64,000 bases of DNA from Hordeum vulgare subsp. vulgare (Eukaryota; Streptophyta; Magnoliopsida; Poales; Poaceae), in contig NC_058518.1 in assembly GCF_904849725.1 (NCBI RefSeq), positions 505,411,225 through 505,475,224 on the forward strand. Reading direction: 5' to 3'. The notes under the pieces are model-generated. The model was not told the origin of the DNA. It saw only the letters and a list, made by a program, of their open reading frames with translations, and did not search any database. The position numbers and the translations under genes were made by a program. Of this stretch, positions 35,286 through 46,858 are shown in pieces. Within the stretch, counting starts at the first letter, position 1. Each line of letters opens with the position of its first letter.

Positions 35286-36863
35286 TCAAGTCTCCTTTAA
35301 CTTGGCATTTTCCTCCACAAGATGTACATGCTCACAACAAGGGTTAGTTGTACAAGCATTATCAATTAACACAAAGGGAGGACAAGTAGAGATTTCCTTG
35401 GTAAGCTTTGCTTGGAGTTGATCATGAGACTCTTTCAGAGAGAAATGAACACCTTTCAAGACCTTGTGAGCCTTGTGAAGTGTGTCAAACTCCACTTTGA
35501 GTCTGTCATGGCCAACCCAAAGAGCATACTTTTCATAATTAAGCATACGAGTAAGAACAGTATCATGACCTAGTTTCTTTTGCATTTTAGCGCAGTCATC
35601 GTTGTATGACTCCTCAAGATCCAAACGAAGAGTGCGCTCCTTTTCTAGTGCAATAGATAGTTCAGCAATCTCATCGGCATAGTCACGACTATGTCCCTGA
35701 AGCTCGGAGATGGTCTCCTCATGTGACTCGATGAGGTCATTAGCCTCACCCAGTTGTTCCAAGAGAGCAACAAAGTGCTTCTTGGATTCTCGCTTGATAG
35801 TGCACAGAAATTTGTCAAGATCATGCTCATTAAGTTCCCCAACATCACTATCATCAACACAATTCAACAATGAAGGAGCAGTAGCGATGTTGCTCTTAAT
35901 GATGGGGGTTACCTGATCGATACCTTTCGCCATGAGGCACTTGGCGATGTGGTTCTCGTTGGGGGCGTTGAAGAGAGACACCTTCTTGGGAGAGGGGGTG
36001 GCAATAGCAACAGTTGCAGTTGCCACCATATCATCATCGTTATCATCATCGGAGGGGTACTCTTCAAGGGCCACCATACCCTTTGGGTGGGGTTTCTTCA
36101 CAAAGTTGTTCTTGATTGGGAATGACTTGGTTTTGTCTTTGCGAATGAGCTTTCCCTCGTTGTCTTCCCTTTTCTCATAGGGACATTCGGCCACGAAGTG
36201 ACTCACATTACCACAGTTATAGCATGTCCTCACTCGTTGCTTGGGTTTGAACCCACTTGAGTTGTTCTTGGTCAAGGTGGGTCTTGAGTTCCTCTTGTTG
36301 CCCCAGAATTGCCTTGACGCAAGAGCCATGTGCTCATGATAAGCATACTTCGTGTCTTCAGGGCAGCTCTCCTCTTCCTCATCCTCTTCTTCTTCTTCAA
36401 AAGCCGATTTTGCCTTTAACACAAGGTTGGGTGAAGTTGTCTTTGAGAGAACACGAGCAAGTGCATTGTCAGTTGTCTCGTTCATGATTGACATTGCAAT
36501 GAATTCATCCAACACCTCACTGGAAGACAAGGAGTGGAAATCTGGTAGTTGGCGAATGGCAGATGACATGGCTTTATTGAAAGGCATGATGGCTTTGAGA
36601 AACTTGCGCTTGACCCATGTATCATCCATATCCTTTCTCCCATGGTCCTTGAGTGCCGCAGCAATAGCAGTCACCCTTCGATAGAGATCACGCGGGTCCT
36701 CGTCTTCCTTCATCACAAACTCATCGGCCTTATCAAGTACCACTTCATAGTTGGACCGTTGAATGCTTGAGCTTCCGTTGTACAACACCATAATGTGCTC
36801 CCAACAGTCCTTGGCCAAAGTGAAGGGACGCAAGTGAGGAAGATCTTCAGGTGGCACTGTAGA
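35286..36863 (-). pseudogene. gag: Maximus B gag, capsid and zinc knuckle
   Basis: The copia capsid region of UBN2 type is recognisable (AKDCWEHIMVLYNGSSSI, DLYRRVTAIAAALKDHG). An acidic run (FEEEEEDEEEES) and one CCHC knuckle follow: CYNCGNVSHFVAEC (near 36200). The C-terminal half is a long coiled coil (FVALLEQLGEANDLIESHEE, LEESYNDDCAKMQKK), as in Sirevirus gags. It ends in TGA 35288-35286 through a frameshift. Confidence 0.85.
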
Positions 36864-37400
36864 CTAGAGAATAAACAATGCATAGTGATTATATTCATTG
36901 TCCGCTTCTTCTCTTGGAGTGAGGTTGCTTGGGTCATGGGGATAATAGCCTTGCTCGATGATTCCCCACAAATTTGTTGAGCTGTGATTCAAATGAGACT
37001 TAATAGAAAATACCGAGTTAGCAAAATCACCTTTTACAAGCTTAGGAGGAGGACCAACAGGATTAAGACGCGGTCTGGGAACCGGTCCTCCATAGACTAA
37101 GGCTAGTGGAACCGATGCATAAGTCCCATTCCCATCATTTTCGAGAGGAGGGGAAGGTTGCATACCTTTAGCCGTTTCCCTAAAGGAATTGGCCTCTGAA
37201 TCCGTGTTGGTGGGTTTAACCACCAACGCCGGTTCGGGAGAACTTTTAATTCCCTCAATTAACTCTTTAAACATGGTCTTGACCTCATTCGTCAAGGACG
37301 TCTTGAGTTCGGCCATAGCTGTATTCAAGTCGTCCCTTGTGATCGAAGTCAAGTCCATAGCCTCAGTTTGCGCACGGGGAACTCCCTCATCATCTTCCAT
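36864..37400 (-). pseudogene. gag: Maximus B gag N-terminus
   Basis: ATG at 37400 lies 38 nt from the primer site, so the leader is very short. The frame encodes MEDDEGVPRAQTEAMDL, a helical N-terminus, and NSVFSIKSHLNHSSTNLWGI of the capsid. An in-frame TAG (36866-36864) separates it from the rest of gag. Confidence 0.83.
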
Positions 37401-37437
37401 ACTCTTCGGGTGGTGAAACCCTTAATAAAGAGACGTG

Positions 37438-37449
37438 GCTCTGATACCA
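37438..37449 (-). other. Primer-binding site of Maximus B
   Basis: Minus-strand TGGTATCAGAGC, complementary to the 3' end of initiator methionine tRNA, lies two bases from the 5' LTR. Confidence 0.85.
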
Positions 37450-37451
37450 AT

Positions 37452-40400
37452 TGAAAGGATCGATATGGTTGACTAGAGGGGGGGTGAATAGGCAACGACC
37501 ACTTTTTAATTAATCTTAGCAAGTTAGGGTAAGCAACATAAGAGTTCAGTAAAATAACAACAAGAGGTGAACCTATATCATGCTAACAACAAAGATAACT
37601 AAGACAAGTAAAAGATACCCAACAACATAAGCATACACAATGTAAAGGTTAGAGATAACCACAAGTGGAACCAATGAAGACGAGGATGTGTTACCGAAGT
37701 TCCTTCCCTTTGATAGGAAGTACGTCTCTGTTGGAGCAGTGTGGAGGCACAATGCTCCCCAATAAGCCACTAGGGCCACCGGATTCTCCTCACGCCCTCA
37801 CACGATGCGAGGTACCGTGATTCCACTATAGGTGCCCTTGAAGGCGGCGACCGAACCTTTACAAACAAGGTTGGGGCAAACTCCACACAAAGCTTGGAGG
37901 CTCCCAACAAGACCACGAAGCTTCACCACAACGGAATGTGGCTCCGAGGTGACCTCAACCGTCTAGGGTGCTCAAACACCCAAGAGTAACAAGATCCGCA
38001 AGGGATTGGTGGGGGAATCAAATTTTCTCTTGGTGGAAGTGTAGATCGAGGCCTTCCCAACCAATCCCTAGAGAATCAACAAGTTTGATTGGCTAGGGAG
38101 AGAGATCGGGCACTTTTGAGCTTAGGGAGCAACAATGGAGCTTGGGAGGATTAAAGGTAGGGTTCTAGAGCAAGGAGAACCCCTTATATAGTGGGGGGGG
38201 GGGAAATCAAACCATTTTCCCACTCACAACCCGAGCCTAGCGGTACTACGGCTGGCTGCAGCGGTACTACCGCTGGCACTCCAGCGGTACTACCGTTGGC
38301 TGCAGCGGTACTACCGTTGGGCCCATGGTAGTGCAGATGCACTACCGGGCCAACCACCGCCAAGAAAGTGTTCGCAAAAAGTCCGACGAAGTACAACCGC
38401 TAGGAAGGCGGTACTAAGTTCCTGGAGCGGTACTACCGCTGACCAGGGGAGGTACTACCGCCAGCAGAGCGGTACTACCGCTAGCTCCAGCGGTACTACC
38501 GCCAGCTCTAGTGGTACTACCGCTAGGGACAGCGGTACTACCGCTGAGAGACCTTTTTGCTTAGAGGAGATAAACGAGAGGCGGGAGCCACTCCAAAGTC
38601 GTAGGGAAAGGGAAAGGAGATAAAGTGTGTGCGTGCAAAATTGATTCCACCCAAACCTTTCCACTATGGGTCCCCTCTTAATAGTACGACGTTCCTATGA
38701 CTCAAAGAAAGAGAATCGTAGAGTACACCGTGCTTCTGTTCCATGGGAGTGTTGGGGAACGTCGCATGGGAAACAAAAAATTTCCTACGCGCACGAAGAC
38801 CTATCATGGTGATGTCCATCTACGAGAGGGGATGAGTGATCTAGGTACCCTTGTAGATCGTACAGCAGAAGCGTTAGAGAACGCGGTTGATGTAGTGGAA
38901 CGTCCTCACGTCCCTCGATCCGCCCCGCGAACAATCCCGCGATCAGTCCCACGATCTAGTACCGAACGGACGGCACCTCCGCGTTCAGCACACGTACAGC
39001 TCGACGATGATCTCGGCCTTCTTGATCCAGCAAGAGAGACAGAGAGGTAGAAGAGTTCTCCGGCAGCGTGACGGCGCTCCGGAGGTTGGTGATGATCTCG
39101 TCTCAGCAGGGCTCCGCCCGAGCTCCGCAGAAACGCGATCTAGAGGAAAAACTATGGAGGTATGTGGTCGGGCACCCGTGAGAAAGTCGTCTCAAATCTG
39201 CCCTAAAAGCCCCATATATATAGGAGGAGGGAGGGGGACCTTGCCTTGGGGTCCAAGGGATCCCCAAGGGGTCGGCCGAGCCAGGGGGGAGGACTCTCCC
39301 CCCAAACCGAGTCCTACTTGGTTTGGTGGGAGGGAGTCCTTCCCCCTTCCCACTTCTTCCTTTTTTTTCTTTCCTTTGATTTTTTCTCTCTTGGCGCATA
39401 GGGGATTGGTGGGCTGTCCCACCAGCCCACTAAGGGCTGGTGTGACCCCCCAAATGCCTATGGGCTTCCCCGGAGTGGGTTGCCCCCCTCCGGTGAACTC
39501 CCGGAACCCATTCGTCATTCCCGGTACATTCCCGGTAACTCCGAAAACCTTCCGGTAATCAAATGAGGTCATCCTATATATCAATCTTCGTTTCCGGACT
39601 ATTCCGGAAACCCTCGTGACGTCCGTGATCTCATCCGGGACTCCGAACAACATTCGGTAACCAACCATATAACTCAAATACGCATAAAACAACGTCGAAC
39701 CTTAAGTGTGCAGACCCTGCGGGTTCGAGAACTATGTAGACATGACCCGAGAGACTCCTCGGTCAATATCCAACAGCGGGACCTGGATGCCCATATTGGA
39801 TCCTACATATTCTACGAAGATCTTATCGTTTGAACCTCAGTGCCAAGGATTCGTATAATCCCGTATGTCATTCCCTTTGTCCTTCGGTATGTTACTTGCC
39901 CGAGATTCGATCGTCAGTATCCGTATACCTATTTCAACCTCGTTTACCGGCAAGTCTCTTTACTCGTTCCGTAATACAAGATCCCGCAACTTACACTAAG
40001 TTACATTGCTTGCAAGGCTTGTGTGTGATGTTGTATTACTGAGTGGGCCCCGAGATACCTCTCCGTCACACGGAGTGACAAATCCCAGTCTTGATCCATA
40101 CTAACTCAACTAATACCTTCGGAGATACCTGTAGAGCATCTTTATAGTCACCCAGTTACGTTGCGACGTTTGATACACACAAAGCATTCCTCCGGTGTCA
40201 GTGAGTTATATGATCTCATGGTCATAGGAATAAATACTTGACACGCAGAAAACAGTAGCAACAAAATGACACGATCAACATGCTACGTCTATTAGTTTGG
40301 GTCTAGTCCATCACGTGATTCTCCCAATGACGTGATCCAGTTATCAAGCAACAACACCTTGTTCATAATCAGAAGACACTGACTATCATCGATCAACTGG

Positions 40401-40693
40401 CTAGCCAACTAGAGGCATGCTAGGGACGGTGTTTTGTCTATGTATCCACACATGTAAATGAGTCTTCATTCAATACAATTATAGCATGGATAATAAACTA
40501 TTATCTTGATACAGGAATTATAATAATAACTATACATTTATTATTGCCTCTAGGGCATAATTCCAACAGGGAGAGGGGAGAGTCATCTTGTGCCGTTGAC
40601 ATGTGTTATTTGAAATCTTAACACACACATTTAGTCCTTTGTGGTACTGCCATCAATCACCAAAATTACTTAGGCATAAAATATGCCCTAACA
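37452..40693 (-). repeat. 5' LTR of Maximus B, split by an Angela solo LTR
   Basis: The LTR occupies 37452-38749 and 40574-40693, about 1,418 bp without the insert. It has the same TATA box (near 38185) and palindromes (38235-38550) as the 3' LTR, with fewer palindrome copies. An 11-G run lies next to the TATA box. It ends GCCCTAACA in plus reading and is followed by TSD TCAGC. Confidence 0.88.
38750..40568 (-). mobile_element. Angela solo LTR in the Maximus B 5' LTR
   Basis: 1,819 bp from TGTTGGGG to TTCCAACA with TSD GGGAG on both sides (38745-38749, 40569-40573). No internal sequence. It is very close to the LTRs of Angela A and the solo LTR at 59311-61131. Solo LTRs arise by recombination between the two LTRs of a full element. 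Confidence 0.95.
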
Positions 40694-40701
40694 TCAGCCA
40701 T
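40694..40701 (-). pseudogene. gag: Element C gag start codon fragment
   Basis: Minus-strand ATG (40701-40699) and GCTGA are the first codons of the Athila-like gag. Maximus B inserted within the third codon. The rest of gag resumes at 17785, now about 23 kb away. Confidence 0.72.
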
Positions 40702-41000
40702 GATGACTTCAACAAACCAACAAGAACACAAGCAAGCAAGAAAACTGGCAAAGGAAAACAGCAAAAGGCAAAAGAAAATGGAAAAGGAAAACGGCAAAAA
40801 GGCAAAATAAAACGACAAGGGAGAAAGGCAAAAAGGCAAAAGAAAACGGCAAGGGAAAAAGGCAAATGAAAACGGCAAATGTGAAGTGGGGGAGAGGAAA
40901 ACGAGAGGCAACTGGCAAAAAAGGTCAATGCAAGAGATGAGTTTGTGACACCTACTTGGATAGATCTTGACTTGATCTCTCCTCCCCGGCAACGGCGCCA
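40702..41000 (-). other. Element C leader and primer-binding site
   Basis: The primer site TGGCGCCGTTGCCGGGG (41000-40984) matches the 3' end of plant tRNA-Asp, as used by Athila-type elements. The leader to the gag ATG is about 280 nt. Bases 40725-40915 are strongly strand-biased: repeats of GGCAAAAGAAAACGGCAAGG type on plus, pyrimidine-rich in the element RNA. No gene. Confidence 0.82.
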
Positions 41001-41010
41001 GAAATCCTTC

Positions 41011-42617
41011 TGCTACTGCGACAACAGACCTTCCCTGGCAACGGTGCCAGGAATCCTGCTGCTACGGCTACGCCTTTAGGGACTTCCTTGGCAAATATGC
41101 AAAGGATTTCCCCGCGGCCTTGGAGCCTTGCATTAGTGTTCTCTTGAAGAGGAAAGGGTGATGTAGCAAAGCGGCGGTAAGTATTTCCCTCAGTTTGAGA
41201 ACCAAGGTATCGATCTAGTGGGAGGATCTCGTCAAGTCACAAGTACCTTCACAAACACAAAGAGCTTGCACCCAACACTATGAAGGGGTTGTCAATCCCT
41301 TACAGATTGTTTGCAAAGTGATAACTGAAAGCAAAAAGTAAACAAAGCAAAGTAAAAGTGAAAGTGGAGACGATAGTTGTGAATAGACCCGGGGGCCGTA
41401 GTGTTTACTAGTGGCTTCTCTCATGAAGGCAAGTAGACGGTGGGTGAACGAATTACTGTCGAGCAATTGATAGAACTGCGCAAAGTCGTGACGTTATCTA
41501 TGGCAATGATTATATCTATAGGCATCACGTCCAAAACAAGTAGACCGATACTTTCTGCATCTACTACTATTACTCCACACGTCGACCGCTATCCAGCATG
41601 CATCTAGTGTATTAGGCTCAAAAGAACATAGTAACACCTTAAGCAAGATGACATGATGTAGATGGACAATCTCAAATCTATGATGAAAGCCCATCTTGTT
41701 ACCCTTGATGGCAACAACACGATGCGTGCCTTGCTGCCCCTTCTGTCACTGGGAAAGGTCACCACACAGTATGAACCCAAAACCAAGCACTTCTCCCATT
41801 GCAAGAATCATAGATCTAGTTGGCCAAACGAAACCCAAGACTCTGAGAGACTTACAAGGATATCAAATCATGCATATAAGAAATCAGCAAAGACTCAAAT
41901 ATAATTCATAGATAATCTGATCACAAATCCACAATTCATCGGATCTCGACAAACACACTGCCAAAGAGAATTACATCGGATAGATCTCCATGAACATCAT
42001 GGAGAACTTTGTATTGAAGATCCAAGAGAGAGAAGAAGCCATCTAGCTACTAACTACGGACCCGTAGGTCTGAAGTGGACTACTCACGAGTCATTGGAGA
42101 GGTGATGATGTTGATGTAGAAGCCCTCCAACTCTAAAGTCCCCTCCAGCAGGGGACCGGGAAGGGTCTCCAGATGAGATCTCGCGGAAACGGAAGCTGGT
42201 GGTGGCGGAAAAGTGTTTTCGTGAATGCCTTGATTTTTTCTGCGATTTTAGGGAATTTATGGGCCAAACAGCTAGGGCAGGGGAGCGCCAGGGAGGCAAC
42301 AAGCCTGGTTGGCGCGGGCCCCCTGGCCACGGCAACAGGGCTTGTGGGCTCCCTGTGGGCCCCCTGCCTTGGCCCTCAAGCCTCCCGATCTTCTTCTGTT
42401 CTGGAAAAATTTATTTCGGGGATTTTATTCCGTTTGGACCCCGTTCCAAAATCAGATCTGAAAAGAGTCAAAAACACAGAAAAAACAGGAATTGGCACTT
42501 GGCACTGAATTAATAAGTTAGTCCCAAAAAAGATATAAAAGGTATATAAAACAACCAAAGTTGACAAGATAACAGCGTGAAACCATCAAAAATTATAGAT
42601 ACGTTTGAGATGTATCA
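41011..42617 (-). repeat. 5' LTR of Athila-like element C
   Basis: The 1,607-bp LTR runs from TGCTACTGCGACAACAG to GAGATGTATCA in plus reading. The primer site lies 10 bases to its left. GACTT (42618-42622) is the right TSD half; the left half is outside the window. It abuts the middle of gag of Maximus D, showing that C inserted into D. Confidence 0.88.
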
Positions 42618-42952
42618 GACTTACATCCAAGTCAAAAAGAAAAAGGAAGAACAGGAACAAACGATCCCCTACCCTCATGGACATCTTTGTCAAAGAGGGC
42701 GAAGGGACTCAGGAGGTGAACATCAACAAGGTGGACGATGGTAGCGTTAGGAAGGGCAAAACCATTCCTACCAACATAGCCGACAAACTCAATCCTTCAT
42801 ATGTTTTATGTCGTGCTGGTGATGGGCATGTTTATGCCAGATTTGTTGATTCTTACTATGAGTCCATTGAATGGGCTATTTGGGTTCCTAAGACCCTTGT
42901 CTCTAACATTAAAGGACCCACTCAAAAATGGGTACCTAAAACCAAGCCTTGA
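42618..42952 (+). pseudogene. gag: Maximus D gag C-terminal tail
   Basis: Starts at the element C junction and encodes KSKRKRKNRNK, MDIFVKEGEGTQEVNINK and WAIWVPKTLVSN, ending KTKP-TGA at 42950-42952. Unlike copy B, the codon before SPTLMDIF is CGA, so this tail is open. The pol frame overlaps in +1. Confidence 0.78.
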
Positions 42953-43832
42953 TCTATTGCAGGAGTTTGCTTCCGGTGGGGTGTCAGGGTTCCTCGATAG
43001 TGGAGCAACAAATCATATGACCGGAAGCAAGGACTTAGTGGTGGATGTGCATCCTTCTTCATCTATGCCCACCCATGTCCAATTCGCCGATGCATGATCG
43101 TCAAAGGAATTGGGATTTGGTAAGGTGGTCATCTCTCAAGAGTTATCTATTGAGAAGGTCATGCTTGTTGAGTCCCTTGCTTACAATTTACTTTCGGTTC
43201 GTCAACTGGCAATTATGGGTTTTTCCACATTCTTTAATCTTGATATTGTGGTCCTTTTCTGGAGCAAGACTCTTAAAGTAGCCTATGTTGGATATGTCGA
43301 AAATGGTCTCTATGTGGTGAACTTTTCAAAGCGACCCACTAAGACTGTGACTTGTCTAATGGCTAAAGTTGATGTGGGATGGCTTTGGCATCGCCGACTA
43401 GCTCATGTCAATATGAGATCTTTGCAAAGTCTCCTAAAAGGGGACCATATTCGTGGACTACCGAATGTGAGTTTTGCCAGGGATCGTGTTTGCAGTGCCT
43501 GCATTGAAGGAAATATTCATGAAACTGCTCATCGTCCAACGACTCTCATTTACATTAAGAGGCGGTTGGAGCTTCTCCATATGGATCTTTTCAGTCCTCC
43601 ATCATTTGATAGTCTTGGAGGCAGAAATTACTGCTTGGTAATTGTTGATGACTACTCAAGATACACCTGGGTATATTTCTTCAAGAGGAAGAGTGAGACT
43701 CAACAAACCGTCATCAACTTTGCTAATGAAGCTCAACATCAACATGAAGCAAATATTTTGATGATTAGAAGTGACAACGGCACTAAGTTCAAGAACTACA
43801 CCTTGGATGAGTTTCTAGGTGATGAGGTATAA
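42951..43832 (+). pseudogene. pol: Maximus D protease and integrase, first part
   Basis: Protease: EFASGGVSGFLDSGATNH. A TGA at 43095-43097 breaks the frame, which then continues. Integrase zinc domain LWHRRLAHVNMRSLQ with CSACIEGN, then LLHMDLFSPP and RSDNGTKFKNY. The Glu of the usual NGTEF is Lys. A 1-nt loss near 43827 shifts the frame just before the last catalytic Glu. Confidence 0.85.
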
Positions 43833-44956
43833 AACATCAATATTCAGCAGCATATACCCCTTAACAAAATGGTGTGGCGGAAAGGAAGAACCGGACATTG
43901 ATGGATGTTGCAAGAACAATGATGGCAGAATTCAAATCTCCATATAACTTTTGGGCAGAAGCCATCAACACACCATGTCATGCGTCAAATAGGCTCTATA
44001 TCCGCAAAGGCTTGAACAAGACCCCATATGAGATTCTCACCAGAAACAAACCCAATCTCAAGTACTTCCGGGTATTCGGTTGTAAGTGTTTCATTCTCAA
44101 GAAAGGTGCACGCTTAGCTAAATTTGATTCTAGAGCACAAGAGGGCATCTTTGTTGGTTATGCTACAAACTATCATGCTTACCGTGTCCTCAACAAGTCC
44201 ACCGGGCTCATTGAGGAGATGTGTAACGTGGAGTTTGATGAAAATAATGGCTCCCGAGTGGAGCAAAGTGGTCTTTGTGATGTAGGTGATGAAATTCCTC
44301 CCCAAGCCATAACAAGAATGGGGATTGGTCAAATACTCCCCATTGAGGAACCCCTTGTGGCCGAAGGAGAAGGACAATGCTCTACTAAAATGGAGCCATC
44401 ATCCTCACAAGCCCCACACGCTTCCGATGAACAAAGAGAAGACCCTCAACCAGTTGAACAAGCTCAAGGACAAGATCAATTGCCCAAAGATGATGATGTG
44501 TCTCATGATGTACAAGCGCTTACCCAAGGTTCCGAACCTGCTCAAGACCAAGATCAAGTGCAACTACAAGATCCAGACCAAATAGAAGCACAAGATCAAG
44601 ATCAAGAGCAACCACAAGAACAAGGACAAACCAGTGAACCTACTCAAGTCGAAAATCAAGTTGATCAGGATGTTGTCTCTCAATTCCCTTCTGAAGCGCC
44701 AAAAAGGGCTACTGGTGCCAGGGGAGGTTCAGAACGCAAGGGCAAGCAAAGTAATCAAGTCGATGCTCCCCAGTTATCCAATGTAGAACTCTTGGAGCGT
44801 CGCGCAGCCAAGATTGCGAACAAGCTAAGAGTCAAGTCACATCTTATGAAGAATGTGCTTGGCAGTTTGAAAAGGGGAGTATCCACTCGTCAACAAATTT
44901 GGAATTATTGTGAGAATCACGCGTTTGTTCCCTATTGTGAACCTCAACAGGTATAG
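43833..44956 (+). pseudogene. pol: Maximus D integrase C-terminus and acidic linker
   Basis: After the shift: AERKNRTLMDVARTMM (integrase), YFRVFGCKCFILKKG, then the Gln/Asp/Glu-rich linker (QDQDQVQLQDPDQIEAQ). It ends at TAG 44954-44956, where copy B has CAG in the same frame. The linker is colinear with the one split by Angela A in copy B. Confidence 0.83.
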
Positions 44957-45613
44957 GAAGTGCTCGATGATGAGGATTGGCTTATGGCCATGCATGAAGA
45001 ACTCAACAACTTCGTTCGTTATCAAGTCTGGGATTTAGTGCCAAGACCAAAGGAGGAACATAATGTCATCAGGACCAAATTGATTTTCAAAAACAAGCAA
45101 GATGCCAATGGGATTGTGATTCGAAACAAGGCAAGATTGGTGGCTCAAGGCTACTCCCAAGTCGAGGGTATCGACTACGGTGAAACCTTTGCCCATGTTG
45201 CTCGTGTGGAATCTATTCGCATGCTGCTTGCATTTGCTTCTCATCATAATTTCAGATTACAACAAATGGATGTGAAAAGTGCTTTTCTTAATGGTCCTTT
45301 AAATGAGTTGGTCTATGTCAAACAACCCCCGGGATTCGAACATCACAAGCTCCCCAATCATGTGTACAAACTTAATAAGGCACTCTATGGACTTACACAA
45401 GCCCCACGTGCATGGTATGAGTACCTTACTCAGTTGTTACAAGATCGTGGGTTTGAAATTCGGAAGATAGATCCCACTCTTTTTACTAAGAGGGTTAAAG
45501 GGGATTTGTTCATATGCCAACTATATGTTGATGATATTATTTTTGGTTTTCCTAACGATTCTTTCAATGAAGAATTTGCTGCACTAATGACCGAGAAATT
45601 TAGATGTCTATGA
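44957..45613 (+). pseudogene. pol: Maximus D reverse transcriptase
   Basis: [38 protein letters not shown] and [11 protein letters not shown] carry the RT motifs with intact YVDD. The frame ends at 45611-45613 after EKFRCL. The conserved continuation is in the -1 frame from about 45600. The change of register sits at the same position as in copy B. Confidence 0.86.
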
Positions 45614-46475
45614 TGGGTGAGTTGAAGTTCTTCCTTGGCTTCGAGATTAAACAAGGCTTAGAAGGGACCTTCATCAAACAAGCCAAGTACACTCAAGACA
45701 TGCTCAAGAGGTTCGAGCTAGAGGATGTCAAGCCGATCAAGTTCCCCATGCCAACAACATGCAAGCTTGACAGTGATCCCAATGGTAAAGTAGTGGATCA
45801 AAAGGTATATCGCTCCATGATTGGATCCCTCCTTTACCTTTGTGCATCTAGACCGGATATTATGTTGAGTGTAGGGATTTGTATGCGGTTTCAATCCGCA
45901 CCAAAAGAAAGTCATTTTATGGCTGTTAAGCGAATCTTTCGATATTTGGCTCATACCCAAACTTTGGTCTATGGTATCCCAAAGGAGCAAACTTCAACCT
46001 AGTGGGCTATTCCGACTCAGGTTGGGCACAAGATTGTGTGGAGAGGAAGTCAACTTCTGGAGGATGCCAATTTCTTGGTCGCTCACTCGTAAGTTGGTCT
46101 TCAAAGAAGCAGCATTGTGTCTCACTATCATCCACCGAAGCTGAGTATGTGGCAGTTGTAAGTTGTTGTGCACAGTTGCTATGGATGAGGCAAACTTTAA
46201 AGGATTACGGTGTCACTTGTGACAAAGTGCCTCTTCTATGTGACAATCAAAGTGCTATCAAGATTTCCCTCAATCCGGTGCAACATAGCAAGACCAAGCA
46301 TATTGATATTCGCCATGACTTCATTCGTGAACATATCAAGCAAGGTGATATTGAGGTTCACTTCATCAACACTGAAGAGCAACTTGCAAATATTTTCACT
46401 AAGCCCCTAGATGAAGCAAGGTTCCGGGAGTTAAGGCATGAGCTAAATATCATTGATTCAAGTAATGTGGATTGA
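45604..46475 (+). pseudogene. pol: Maximus D RT C-terminus and RNase H
   Basis: [20 protein letters not shown] begins the -1 frame. A further 1-nt loss near 45957 shifts it again. The RNase H is open from 46002: GYSDSGWAQD, SSTEAEYVA and LLCDNQSAIKI. Pol ends at TGA 46473-46475. This part is cleaner than in copy B, which has extra stops here. Confidence 0.86.
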
Positions 46476-46758
46476 AACTAGGCACTTTGCATCTCACTAT
46501 GCATTACATCATGTTCTAGGTGTAGGCATGGACATAGGGGGATTGTTGTTCTCTCAATGAACTTTCCCTCCCCCCATTATGCACAAATGAATCAAGTCTT
46601 TCACTTTGGCCATTACTAAATGGCACTTGTGCTTCAAAGACGAGCGTTGGTCATGAACCCAAGGATAATTGTTCGCGGTGTCATACCTTTGCCTCAAACA
46701 TAGGTGGCCTCGGCCACCGCCCCCACCTTTCTCTCATATGAAAGAAAAGGTACAAAAT

Positions 46759-46809
46759 GACTAGTCAGTATACCTTGCTGGTGTTATCTTGTTATTACAC
46801 TGACTAGTC
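46759..46809 (+). other. Conserved hairpin between pol and ORF3 (Maximus D)
   Basis: GACTAGTCAGTATA and TACACTGACTAGTC pair over 13 of 14 positions around a loop of about 23 nt. It lies 284 nt after the pol stop, matching 22074-22124 in copy B. Bases 46476-46758 are otherwise an unremarkable spacer with a GGGGGATTG purine tract. Confidence 0.7.
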
Positions 46810-46858
46810 GTTGCCCACGTCATTTCCACGAAATCCTATGTCTCGTTGTGTCATTTTG

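Larger units (their letters stand above)
17791..40693 (-). mobile_element. Maximus-type Sirevirus copy B (copia), minus orientation
   Basis: The ends are TGAAAGGATC and GCCCTAACA in plus reading, with TSD TCAGC at 17786-17790 and 40694-40698. Order in its own sense: 5' LTR, initiator-Met primer site, gag, protease-integrase, acidic linker, RT, RNase H, hairpin, internal promoter, ORF3, PPT, 3' LTR. A full Angela (24535-33464) and an Angela solo LTR (38750-40568) are inserted. Without them the element is about 12.1 kb. The copia domain order, short leader, third ORF and repeated PPTs fit the Sirevirus/Maximus lineage. All frames are broken. Confidence 0.88.
13061..42617 (-). mobile_element. 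Athila-like gypsy element C, split by three insertions
   Basis: In minus reading the order is 5' LTR (42617-41011), primer site (41000-40984), leader, gag start (40701), then gag continuing at 17785-17761, at 16124-14763 and into protease (14762-14109), then noncoding DNA to 13061. Removing Maximus B and the solo LTR rejoins gag exactly at their TSDs, which proves one element. GACTT at 42618-42622 is the right TSD candidate. The 3' LTR lies left of the window. No reverse transcriptase or integrase lies between protease and 13061. Confidence 0.85.

Noticed and set aside
31630..41000. tRNA-like matches near LTR junctions
   Set aside because: They are only 12-18 nt primer-binding sites (Met and Asp tRNA 3' ends), not tRNA genes.
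45590..45615. Programmed frameshift in Maximus RT
   Set aside because: AAATTTA in D is out of phase for a slippery heptamer and B lacks it; a shift inside RT has no known role. Treated as an inherited defect.
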